Part shown: piece after piece, positions 1-6,940 of the stretch | How the letters are laid out: each line of letters starts with the position of its first letter | Position numbering within the stretch: position 1 is the stretch's first letter | NCBI RefSeq assembly: GCF_030408815.1 | Contig: NZ_CP047356.1 | Coordinates: 1-13,965, forward strand | Direction: 5' to 3' | Source of the DNA: Corynebacterium freiburgense | GTDB lineage: Bacteria > Actinomycetota > Actinomycetes > Mycobacteriales > Mycobacteriaceae | Length of the DNA: 13,965 nucleotides | Notes under the pieces: model-generated | What the model saw: the letters and a program-made list of their open reading frames with translations, nothing else | The model's database searches: none | What the model was told of the DNA's origin: nothing | Made by a program: the position numbers and the translations under genes

Positions 1-23
1 GCGGCGTGGCGGATTGAGGGTGG

Positions 24-1172
24 TTAGGTTGGTGGGGTGCGCCAGATGGCGTTGACGGTGTGGGTGGTTTCGGTGGTGGTGACGGTGAGGGTGCCGCCGA
101 TGACGGTGAAGCAGGGGGGTGCGCCCATGATGGTGGCGATGGGGTCGCCGGCGATGCTGATGCCGGTGTGGAGGTCTTCCCATGGCAGCCAGCAGTACCT
201 GTTTTCCCACCACGATGGCGCAATAAGTCGATCGGAGAATGTGAATTTTCTTGAGCCCGTGACCTGCAGCTTCCAGAGTGCGGTCATATCCTCCTTGTAG
301 TCTGTGGTGTATACACCGTAGTCTGAAATGATTTTCATCACAGGACCGTGTCGGTCGGCGCGGTCGATGTCGATGATGATATGTCGTTTGGGCCCGATGA
401 CTGCGCCGGAGTTTTCTACCCAGATTAATTTTGTTCGGTGCTGGGGTCCGACACGGGCGGCGGCGGTGGAGATGACGTTGGTGGCGGGGAGTTCTGTCAG
501 CCCACCCCAGGTCAGGCCGCGGGCGGCGCACGTGGATACACGCAACGTTTGATAGTCCGGTGACCAGCACGGATAGCTGCCCATGGGACGGCAAATCGAT
601 GCCTCGAGCCATTGGCGGATGGTGCGTTTTTCTTGCTTGTGGGATGCGGGATACAACTCCGGGTTGCCACTGACGGTGTACGCGCTGATGCCCAGGCGCG
701 GCCGACCCTTTTTAATCAACCACTCGTTAATCATGGTTTTAGCATTATGAGCTTTCCGATCCCTCGGAAAAACATCAGGGGTGAGCCGGAAAATATCCTC
801 ATAATCAGTAGCTTCGATTGCGCGGATCAGCACGCGGCCGCCGTCCTCTGGCGGGTGGTTTGGGGTGATTTCCACCTCATCGACGTACCCCCGGAATACC
901 GGGACAGTTTTGGGTTCTTTCGTTTGAGTAGTCGGCGTGGGAATATTCAGGTCAACCACTATTTTTTTGCGCATAAACTCTACGGCCGCACGCAGATCAT
1001 CAGCAGAATCTGGGTAGTAAAGCTTGAGTGTGGCGGTGCGCGAGCGTGGTGGCTCGTTGAGTTCTTGACGCCCCCACGTCGTGGAAAACCCGGCAATCTC
1101 ATAAAGTGGGATGCGCGTCCCCGCAATTGACACGCGCAAACCCCGCGCCAGCGGTGATCGTTGTTTTACCAT
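24..1172 (-). CDS. Minor tail protein (probable distal tail/baseplate component)
   Basis: A 382-residue protein encoded directly after the tape measure gene, overlapping its end by 7 nt, which points to translational coupling. Its position and size fit the distal-tail or baseplate-hub proteins that follow the tape measure in siphophages. The N-terminal third (about 10-125) is rich in beta-type sequence, with GTRIPLYEIAGFSTTWGRQ and a later FRGYVDEVEI stretch, as in phage proteins that build the tail tip. The rest has no catalytic motif I recognise; the C-terminal about 60 residues are Thr/Ile-rich. No signal peptide or membrane segment is visible. The assignment rests mainly on gene order. 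The next tail gene must start beyond the left edge, since no start codon follows in the remaining 23 bases. The exact structural role is unknown. Confidence 0.75.
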   Translation of the reverse strand: MVKQRSPLARGLRVSIAGTRIPLYEIAGFSTTWGRQELNEPPRSRTATLKLYYPDSADDLRAAVEFMRKKIVVDLNIPTPTTQTKEPKTVPVFRGYVDEVEITPNHPPEDGGRVLIRAIEATDYEDIFRLTPDVFPRDRKAHNAKTMINEWLIKKGRPRLGISAYTVSGNPELYPASHKQEKRTIRQWLEASICRPMGSYPCWSPDYQTLRVSTCAARGLTWGGLTELPATNVISTAAARVGPQHRTKLIWVENSGAVIGPKRHIIIDIDRADRHGPVMKIISDYGVYTTDYKEDMTALWKLQVTGSRKFTFSDRLIAPSWWENRYCWLPWEDLHTGISIAGDPIATIMGAPPCFTVIGGTLTVTTTETTHTVNAIWRTPPT

Positions 1173-3193
1173 GTTGTTTGCCGTTCACGGTCGCGATCGA
1201 GCAGCCGCCGGATTTGATCGGCGACAGCATCGGGGTCAAGGGCCCCAGTGATGGTGAAGTGGTTGTGTATTTCGGGTCGGGTGTGGTAAGAGAGTCGTCC
1301 GAGGCGCAGTGGTCGGCGGGGTGTGGCGGCGGCGGTGAGGATGGCTGCGGCCAGTGGCGCGGCGGTGAGGATGTGGGCTGGTGGGATCGTGCCGGTTAGA
1401 TCTGGTGGGGTGTGGGTGGCGAAAATCTCACCCGCGTAGGTGGCGAGGTCGCCGAGGCTGACATTCGCGAGGCGATCGAGGAGTGCGTCAATCCAGTCGA
1501 TGGTGTCGCGTACGGCCTGGATGAGGCGATTGTGTGCGGTGACGGCGAGGTCCATGGCCCCGCTGATGGCGTCGCCGGGGCGGGCGGCGAGGTCGATAAA
1601 CTCGCTGACGATAGTGCTGGTGTCGTGCCATTTGTCGATGCACCAGTCCAGTGCTGTGCGGCTGGTTTCAGCCATGGTGCGCATCCCGTCGCCAACATCG
1701 GCGACTTTGGTGATGACGTATTCTGCGGCACTCGCACCGATGAGGGATGACAGGGCACCGTAGCCGTCATCACCGCCGTGGAACGCGGTCCAGACTTCTG
1801 ACCATGAGGTTTTTAGGTTTGTGAGGGAGTCTCGGACATTGAGGACGAAGCCGATGGTGGTGTTGTCTTCTTCGATGCCGAGGGCTTGGCCGAGGGTGCC
1901 GGTGTAGTCGCCGTCGAAGATGAGGGAGCGTAGGCCAGTGATGGTGTCGGTCACCCAGGTCGCTTTGTCGTCGAGCCATCCGGTGGCGTTATTCCAGGTG
2001 TCTTCGGCTGAGTGCCACATTGAGTTCCAGGAGTCGGTCACCCAGGTCGCGCCGTCGTCGACAGCACCGGTGAACTTTTCCCATTCTTGGGTGCACCAGT
2101 TCCAGGCGGCGGTGAGTTGGTCACCGAGCCATGCTGCGCTGTCGCTGAGTGCGGTGGTAAATTGCTGCCAGAGTTGTTTACCGGTTTCTGTTTCAGTGAA
2201 AAACCACACCAGCGCCGCGATGACCGCAGCGATCGCCAGAACGATGAGCCCCAATGGGTTGGCGCTCATGACGACGTTGAGCGCGGTTTGGGCGATCTGC
2301 ATCGCAGCGGTGGCGGTTTGCCAGGCTTTCACGACAGCGACCACACCCCAGAGTGCGGCGGTGATCCCGATGACGGCGCCGGCCATGGCTTGGAATTTTT
2401 CTGGGTTTTCGCCGACCCATTTGGCAAGCTCCGCGACTTTTTCTGCAGCTTGTGCCACGTATGGTAGGAGGGCTTCACCGAGGGAGGCTTTGGCGTTTTC
2501 CCAGGCGGCGTTAGCGCGTTGTTGTTGGCCGGCGGCGGTATCGGCTTCTCGGCTGAATGCGCCAACTGTGTCGGCGGTTTGTTGGTTCAGCAGCGTCAGG
2601 ATGGCTTGGGTGCGGGCGGTTTTCGCGGCTTCGCCTTCGAGTTTATCGAGTCCTTGCGCGGCCAGTTCGGCTTGGATGGTGGATTCTTTGATGGACACGC
2701 CGTAGCGCTCGATCGGGTCGGCCTCGCCTTTCATGAGGGATGACAGTGCAGCGACTGCGTCGGCGGTGGTACCACCAAACGTGGCGGCGAGGTCAGCGCC
2801 TTTTTGAATGAGTTCATCAGTTTGGCCGACCAGCTCCCCTTGGGAGACGCCCATGTTTTTCAGCTGCGCCCCCATCACCGAGGCTAACTCTTGGTATTCG
2901 TTTTTGCTCAAACCGACGGCGCTGGATGCTTCTGCGGCGAGGGTTTTAATTGCTTCGGCTTGGTGTTTGTAAATGCTTTCTACCGCGCCGGTGGATTGTT
3001 GCAGGCTGCTCGCGGATTCGAATGCTTGCACGCCGAAGGCGATGACTGCGCCGGAGGCCACGCTCATGGCTTGGGCTGCGGAGGTGGCGCGTGATTGCAG
3101 TTTATCGATCCGGGTTTCGGCTTCATCGAATCCTTTGTTCGCGCCTTTTGCATCTGCCAAAATTTTGACAGAGAGCAGTGCTGTTTTACCCAT
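1166..3193 (-). CDS. Tail tape measure protein
   Basis: A 675-residue, Ala-rich, mostly helical protein that sets tail length and is threaded through the tail tube. Residues 1-250 resemble the conserved N-terminal region of phage tape measures, including GLSKNEYQELASVMGAQL and MKGEADPIERYGVS. Two hydrophobic segments lie at about 270-290 and 313-332 (NPLGLIVLAIAAVIAALVWFF), the usual membrane-active part of these proteins. A Trp-rich region with a 29-residue internal repeat follows at about 345-420. The start ATG overlaps the end of the chaperone's frameshifted frame by 8 nt. At the usual siphophage ratio of about 1.5 angstrom per residue, a tail of roughly 100 nm is expected (inference). No peptidase or lytic domain is apparent. 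Confidence 0.93.
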   Translation of the reverse strand: MGKTALLSVKILADAKGANKGFDEAETRIDKLQSRATSAAQAMSVASGAVIAFGVQAFESASSLQQSTGAVESIYKHQAEAIKTLAAEASSAVGLSKNEYQELASVMGAQLKNMGVSQGELVGQTDELIQKGADLAATFGGTTADAVAALSSLMKGEADPIERYGVSIKESTIQAELAAQGLDKLEGEAAKTARTQAILTLLNQQTADTVGAFSREADTAAGQQQRANAAWENAKASLGEALLPYVAQAAEKVAELAKWVGENPEKFQAMAGAVIGITAALWGVVAVVKAWQTATAAMQIAQTALNVVMSANPLGLIVLAIAAVIAALVWFFTETETGKQLWQQFTTALSDSAAWLGDQLTAAWNWCTQEWEKFTGAVDDGATWVTDSWNSMWHSAEDTWNNATGWLDDKATWVTDTITGLRSLIFDGDYTGTLGQALGIEEDNTTIGFVLNVRDSLTNLKTSWSEVWTAFHGGDDGYGALSSLIGASAAEYVITKVADVGDGMRTMAETSRTALDWCIDKWHDTSTIVSEFIDLAARPGDAISGAMDLAVTAHNRLIQAVRDTIDWIDALLDRLANVSLGDLATYAGEIFATHTPPDLTGTIPPAHILTAAPLAAAILTAAATPRRPLRLGRLSYHTRPEIHNHFTITGALDPDAVADQIRRLLDRDRERQTTW
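1946..2050 (-). repeat. Internal direct repeat in tape measure gene
   Basis: The 18-bp sequence GTCGGTCACCCAGGTCGC occurs at 1946-1963 and again at 2033-2050. The spacing is 87 bp, an exact multiple of three. In protein it gives two copies of DDxATWVTD, 29 residues apart, within a Trp-rich stretch. The identity at DNA level beyond what the protein needs suggests a fairly recent in-frame duplication. Confidence 0.8.
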
Positions 3194-3347
3194 TGTTGAT
3201 TTCCTCTACCACGGCGACCGCAGTCGCGATCATCACATCATCGCAGGTGAAAAAATAGTCAGGGGCGACACCCCACGCATAGGCCAGGCGCATTAATTCC
3301 CGGATGGTGGTGCCCCGGTCGTAGGGTCCGGCATCACCTCCGGAGCA
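3186..3347 (-). CDS. Tail assembly chaperone, -1 frameshift extension (gpT-like)
   Basis: This is an open stretch in the -1 frame relative to the upstream chaperone. It is bounded by an in-frame TGA at 3348-3350 and ends at TAA 3186-3188, inside the start of the tape measure gene. It has no convincing start of its own. Its translation contains GTTIRELMRLAYAWGVAPDYFF and ends AVAVVEEINNG; the LAYAWG stretch looks like real coding sequence, not shadow. Ribosomes must shift between 3347 and 3296 to reach it. No textbook XXXYYYZ heptamer fits. The run of four G (minus strand) at 3313-3316, read GGG GCA, is one candidate. The longer fusion would be about 130 residues. Confidence 0.7.
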   Translation of the reverse strand, partial: CSGGDAGPYDRGTTIRELMRLAYAWGVAPDYFFTCDDVMIATAVAVVEEINNG

Positions 3348-3580
3348 TCATCGGCGACCAGGTCGGCGACGGTTTCGATCCATGTGTCAAAGTCCAGGGT
3401 GGTGGCGTGGGTGCGGTTGAGTGCGGCCCACGTCCAGTACGACATCCCGAGAAACGGTGCGTCCTGAAATGAGGGCCAGCCCATCCGGGCACGATGCATA
3501 TCAAACCGCACTTGGTCGGGGGTCATGACCTTCGCGGTTTCGGTCGTACCGTCGGAATACGTCACTGTGATTTTTTTCAT
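3293..3580 (-). CDS. Tail assembly chaperone, short form (gpG-like)
   Basis: A 95-residue protein just upstream of the tape measure gene, in the position of lambda gpG-type chaperones that hold the tape measure during tail assembly. It starts MKKITVTYSDGTTE and has a good ribosome site (AAGGAGC, 10 nt before the ATG). The central part (RFDMHRARMGWPSFQDAPFLGMSYWTWAALNRT) resembles the conserved helical region of actinophage tail chaperones. The frame stops at TAA 3293-3295. An overlapping -1 frame continues from about 3347 to 3186 without its own start, the classic layout of a programmed -1 frameshift making a longer gpGT product. The role comes from gene order and this layout. Confidence 0.82.
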   Translation of the reverse strand: MKKITVTYSDGTTETAKVMTPDQVRFDMHRARMGWPSFQDAPFLGMSYWTWAALNRTHATTLDFDTWIETVADLVADDAPEVMPDPTTGAPPSGN

Positions 3581-3586
3581 TGGTGG

Positions 3587-4000
3587 TTAAGCTCCTTCGA
3601 TGGTGTTGAGAATGTTCTTGACGTGCTCTTCGTAGAGGCGAAGCCATGTGGGTTCAGTTTTTTGGGCTTGCTCTGCAACAAACGGGTTTGGTGTGATGTT
3701 CCGGGCAAACCAGCCCCAGTGGATCGGCCCGGCGTAGGGCACGCTTTTCGCGCCAAGGCGGATACGTGCCCCGGTCTGGGTGGAGAACACTGTGAGCGTG
3801 TCTTTGAGTCTGCGAACGCGCGCGCGTTTTGTGCGCGAGCCTACTGGTGCGACAGCCACAGATGCGGTTTTGACGATTTCACCGGCTGATTTGTTGACCG
3901 CTTTGAGTTGTTTCATGTCGATGCCAGCGCGGCGGAGTGATGCGCGCAGTTGCCGGGCACCTTCGATTTCTACATGGCCGGGTGCTCCGGCGTAGCTCAT
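3587..4000 (-). CDS. HK97 gp10-like neck/tail completion protein
   Basis: A 137-residue basic protein. The pattern of an N-terminal helix with EIEGARQLRASLRRAG, a central APVGSRTKRARVRRLKDTL, then PYAGPIHWGWFARNITPNPF near the end matches the HK97 gp10/neck family. In that family a small domain ends with a conserved N/R-PF motif before a terminal helix. Its ATG overlaps the stop of the major tail gene (ATGA), so the two are translationally coupled. In most siphophages this gene lies before the tail terminator and major tail gene; here it lies after the major tail gene, which is unusual. Function is by family resemblance. Confidence 0.7.
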   Translation of the reverse strand: MSYAGAPGHVEIEGARQLRASLRRAGIDMKQLKAVNKSAGEIVKTASVAVAPVGSRTKRARVRRLKDTLTVFSTQTGARIRLGAKSVPYAGPIHWGWFARNITPNPFVAEQAQKTEPTWLRLYEEHVKNILNTIEGA

Positions 4001-4437
4001 GGCGTGATCCCGTTGACTTTCGTGGCTGGGGTGAATGTGGGTTCACCGATGAAATCCAGCTCGATGTTGGTAGTTCCAGCTTCCCCGACCTTGCCCCCGA
4101 CTTCTGGCGGGTCAAGGCGAACCGTGCCTTCGAATTTGCCACCATCGGTGGTGTTGGGAATGAACTCGATTTTCTCAGTGGTGCCTTTTTTCGACCACAA
4201 ATACCCAACGATGCCTTTAACGGTGAGGTTTTGCACACATGTGAGTTTCAACTTATAACTATAGGTAGTTGCCTCGGCGGCGACATCACCTGATAGGAGT
4301 TGGATTTCCGAGCCGGCTTTCACCGATGGTGCGATGGTTGCGGCGGACACCTCGGCGGAAAAGTTCAATCCGGCGGTGGATTGGCCAAGCACAATTTTGC
4401 CGGGCCCAGTGGTAGCAATTTTAGTGTTGACTGGCAT
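3997..4437 (-). CDS. Major tail protein
   Basis: A 146-residue protein of beta-rich character and no long helices, consistent with the tail-tube subunit. The usual context supports it: connector and terminator genes precede it, and chaperone plus tape measure follow shortly. The sequence has alternating polar/hydrophobic strands (TYSYKLKLTCVQNLTVKG, KIEFIPNTTDGGKFEGTVRL), as in tube proteins. The start is supported by AGGAGC five nt before the ATG. It is short compared with many actinophage tube proteins (often around 200 residues), so it probably lacks an Ig-like decoration domain. The assignment is from order and composition. Confidence 0.75.
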   Translation of the reverse strand: MPVNTKIATTGPGKIVLGQSTAGLNFSAEVSAATIAPSVKAGSEIQLLSGDVAAEATTYSYKLKLTCVQNLTVKGIVGYLWSKKGTTEKIEFIPNTTDGGKFEGTVRLDPPEVGGKVGEAGTTNIELDFIGEPTFTPATKVNGITP

Positions 4438-4446
4438 GGATAGCTC

Positions 4447-4788
4447 CTAGTGTGGGGGTCGGATGGTGAGAGAGAATGCAGGGCAGACCTCCCCGCCGGG
4501 GAGGGTGACGGTGGTCCCCAGGTCGGTGTCAACGACGTTGCCGCTCAGCACGTCCAGTGCTGTGGTGAGCATCTTTTCTAGCACGCCGATGGCCGCCGGG
4601 ATATCTGTTTCTGGGCTAATAAGATGAATCCCTATCTCAATAATGTTTGTGCCGTCGAGACGGCGGCCGAGCCAGCGGGTAGCATGCACCCACGCACACG
4701 GTGGATGCAGACATAGCGGGTCGATATCGGCCGGGATGCCCGCATTTTGGAGTGCGGTCGTAATGTCAGTGAGGCTGTCGGTAATCAT
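4447..4788 (-). CDS. Probable tail terminator
   Basis: A 113-residue protein with an N-terminal helix (ITDSLTDITTALQNAG) followed by alternating strands and a helix (AAIGVLEKMLTTALDVL). This fits the small alpha/beta fold of siphophage tail terminators, which cap the tail tube and join it to the head connector. It sits directly before the major tail gene with a 9-nt gap. Three Cys residues (LCLHPPCAW and EVCPAF) are present but form no clear metal motif. The alternative is a head closure protein: no separate head-stopper gene is visible between the connector and the tail tube. Confidence 0.6.
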   Translation of the reverse strand: MITDSLTDITTALQNAGIPADIDPLCLHPPCAWVHATRWLGRRLDGTNIIEIGIHLISPETDIPAAIGVLEKMLTTALDVLSGNVVDTDLGTTVTLPGGEVCPAFSLTIRPPH

Positions 4789-4802
4789 TGCAGTAACGGT
4801 AG

Positions 4803-5126
4803 CTAGGCGACGATGATGTCTCGGTGGCGCCCAAGGTTCAGCAATGCCTCGATATCGGGATCGTATTTCGCGACATAGCTGGGACCCAGTTCACCGATAG
4901 TTTCCACCCCGGAGGGGCTGGCGCGGCGTCGCCATAATCGGGCGGCGAGCATGTGCGCGCCACGGCGGGTTTTCGCACTGTCCCATTGGGACGCCGGGAC
5001 CCAGTCAGCGACCAGGTCTACGACTGCGTCGATGACGTCGGCGAGGTCAGCGTGATAGTCGCCGCTGAGTTTGAGTTGGGCGGCAAGCTTTTCGGCATTG
5101 ATGATGCCTACTGGTCGGTTGGTCAT
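4803..5126 (-). CDS. Head-tail connector (HK97 gp6-like adaptor)
   Basis: A 107-residue, largely helical protein following the capsid gene and overlapping its stop by 4 nt (ATGA). Its layout of an N-terminal helix (INAEKLAAQLKL), a second helix (ADVIDAVVDLVADWV), a basic helix (RRGAHMLAARLWRRRASPSG) and a short tail (YDPDIEALLNLGRHR) is typical of gp6/gp15-type adaptors that form the ring below the portal. The ARLWRRRASPSGVE stretch, with small residues after the basic helix, recurs in actinophage connector proteins. The role is inferred from helix pattern and position. Confidence 0.75.
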   Translation of the reverse strand: MTNRPVGIINAEKLAAQLKLSGDYHADLADVIDAVVDLVADWVPASQWDSAKTRRGAHMLAARLWRRRASPSGVETIGELGPSYVAKYDPDIEALLNLGRHRDIIVA

Positions 5127-6580
5127 GCGGTAAACTTCACCAACTTTAGGCCCTTGGGTTGCTCAACCAGTGTGGCGCGATAGCCGAACACGCCTTCATC
5201 GGTGGCACCTTTAGCGACGTTGAGTGCATCGACGCGGATCGGGCTGCCTGCTAACTCCCCGTGGCGGATGGCTGGTTTACACCACGCCAGGACTTTCCCT
5301 TTGCCGATCAATGGAGTTGGTTTCATCTGGGCCGGGGTAATGCCAAGCATTTCCAAAAACGCTGGTAATTCTTTTTCTTTGACATCGATCAAATTAAACC
5401 AATCCATGTCATTGACGACATACACATCCGGGTCGATATTGGTCGCAGCATGGATCGTGTGCCGCGCCCAGCCGCAGGCTTTAAACAGCGACCATTGCTT
5501 TGCAGATTGATCATCCTCGGCACCGGCACCCGCAAGCGCATCAGCCAGGGCTTTTTCGTCGGACTTTTGCGCATAGGATTCCGCCATGGCTGCGAAGTAT
5601 TTGGCGATGACATCGACTTGGTGGAAATGGATGTGCTCGATCGGCAGCTGGTTCGCGCCCGCCAATCGGGTGGCCTCAACTTCGACGAGTTCGAATTCAG
5701 CTTTAGTTGACGAGACTTCAGCGGGATGCCCAGCGTAGTCGGCGACCTCAGGTTTGGTTTTCCAGCGCACGCCTTGCATTTTCAACCCCGTGAGAGTGTC
5801 TTGCCGCATGGCCGGGATAAATTTCCGCTGGTAGGTGACGCCTTCCCAAAGCTCACCGACCCAGTTCGGCGCGAGCCCAAGTGGGGATTTCGCGACCTGC
5901 AATGATTGCAGTGCCGCGGTGAGCATAGTCGGCTCGGCGGTGGGATCATCCAGGCGGGCAAGCGCATCGTAGATCGCAGAGCAGCTGAGTTCGACTGGGC
6001 GCGGTGTGGCGTGGATGCCGCCGGGGGCTGCGGCCGGGCCTGCGCTGGCGGTGACAGTCTCGGCGGTGGGGGTGTCATTATTCATCGTGGTGGTCTCGGT
6101 TGGGTCGGGTGTGGTATGGGAGGCGGTGATACTGGTGACACGGGCGCTGGAGAACGCTGGGATCGCCACCAACGCGACTGACATCAGTGTCGCCGCAGTA
6201 ATTGTGTCACCGTCAAATTGGGGTTCGAGCAGTTCGACCGATAGCGCATCGCGCACTCCTTCGCGGATGTCTGCGCTGGCAAGATCGCCATCCGGGGTTC
6301 GGGCAAGATGAAATTTTGCGTACAAACCAGCATCGGTGTCGGTAAGTTCCAGGGCGTAGCCGACCGGTTGCCAATCTGCTTGAGTTGAGTGGTTTCTCAA
6401 CAATTTAATATGGCGAAGATCATCGGGGATGGTGATCGCCCCACGCGCGACCTGATAGTCTCCGGCGCTGGTCATGCCATGCTGATTCCACGGCAGGATA
6501 AGCCCTTCAACGATGCGTGGGGCAGCGTCGGCGTCAGTGCAGGTGGTGGCAGTCAACAGTGCGTTAGTCTGCAGAATCAC
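5123..6580 (-). CDS. Prohead protease-major capsid protein fusion (HK97 fold)
   Basis: A 485-residue protein joining two functions usually encoded separately. Residues about 20-155 match the HK97-type prohead serine protease: a PWNQHG start region, the catalytic His in LLRNHS (H64), and the catalytic Ser in DALSVELL (S114). A Thr/Ala/Pro-rich linker follows (about 154-195). Residues about 200-485 are an HK97-fold capsid protein, with the SPLGLAPNWVGELWEG start region, the E-loop region (about 255-290) and a C-terminal P-loop/A-domain ending GLKLVKFTA. No stop or frame change lies between the parts. The start is GTG, overlapping the holin end by 17 nt. ATG M166 (6083-6085), preceded 8 nt upstream by GAGA, could also give a 320-residue capsid alone. 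Confidence 0.88.
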   Translation of the reverse strand: MILQTNALLTATTCTDADAAPRIVEGLILPWNQHGMTSAGDYQVARGAITIPDDLRHIKLLRNHSTQADWQPVGYALELTDTDAGLYAKFHLARTPDGDLASADIREGVRDALSVELLEPQFDGDTITAATLMSVALVAIPAFSSARVTSITASHTTPDPTETTTMNNDTPTAETVTASAGPAAAPGGIHATPRPVELSCSAIYDALARLDDPTAEPTMLTAALQSLQVAKSPLGLAPNWVGELWEGVTYQRKFIPAMRQDTLTGLKMQGVRWKTKPEVADYAGHPAEVSSTKAEFELVEVEATRLAGANQLPIEHIHFHQVDVIAKYFAAMAESYAQKSDEKALADALAGAGAEDDQSAKQWSLFKACGWARHTIHAATNIDPDVYVVNDMDWFNLIDVKEKELPAFLEMLGITPAQMKPTPLIGKGKVLAWCKPAIRHGELAGSPIRVDALNVAKGATDEGVFGYRATLVEQPKGLKLVKFTA

Positions 6581-6833
6581 GGTGGCGCCCCTTTTTTTCT
6601 CGTGGTTCAGCAGCCAACCACGGCATGTAGGTTTTCATCCATGCCTCCGTAGCAGGGTGAGCAAGAATACGGGTGATCGTAGCGATCGTGGCGAGGGTTG
6701 CCGCCACCCATGGAATGGATTCAATGCCAAGTTCTTTGGCAATGATTGGCAAAATCGGGCCGATGCCAATGACAGCGGCGACCAGGGTGCGGATCGTGGC
6801 GCGGTTTGGATGTTTCACTTGTGTTGGTGTCAT
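6564..6833 (-). CDS. Holin (two transmembrane segments)
   Basis: An 89-residue membrane protein. Two hydrophobic segments lie at about 14-32 (IRTLVAAVIGIGPILPIIA) and 40-57 (IPWVAATLATIATITRIL), followed by an amphipathic part and a charged tail (EPREKKGRHRD). This is the form of class II-type holins in actinophages. It follows the lysin gene and a tiny membrane ORF, and its ATG overlaps the stop of that ORF (ATGA). It should make lesions in the cytoplasmic membrane so that the signal-less lysin can reach peptidoglycan. Its end overlaps the capsid fusion start by 17 nt, so lysis and head genes are on one transcript. Confidence 0.8.
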   Translation of the reverse strand: MTPTQVKHPNRATIRTLVAAVIGIGPILPIIAKELGIESIPWVAATLATIATITRILAHPATEAWMKTYMPWLAAEPREKKGRHRDSAD

Positions 6834-6940
6834 GGTTGTACGGGAGCAGGATCAGGGGCAACAACCGTAAGCAGTTGCCGGACGGCAAAGGTATTCACCA
6901 CAGCGGTGATGGTTAAGGCAACAAGTTCGATGACGGTCAT
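6830..6940 (-). CDS. Small single-span membrane peptide in lysis cassette
   Basis: A 36-residue ORF (MTVIELVALTITAVVNTF...) lying exactly between lysin and holin. It overlaps both through ATGA junctions: its ATG overlaps the lysin stop and its TGA overlaps the holin ATG. This precise double coupling is strong evidence that it is translated. Residues 3-17 are strongly hydrophobic and residues 20-30 moderately so, giving one likely membrane segment with a Pro/Asp tail. It may be a second holin-like or antiholin peptide, or mainly a coupling device. I do not recognise a family. Confidence 0.6.
   Translation of the reverse strand: MTVIELVALTITAVVNTFAVRQLLTVVAPDPAPVQP

Noticed and set aside
1920..2705. 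Open 261-codon plus-strand frame
   Set aside because: Antisense shadow of the tape measure gene; composition reflects complementary codons.
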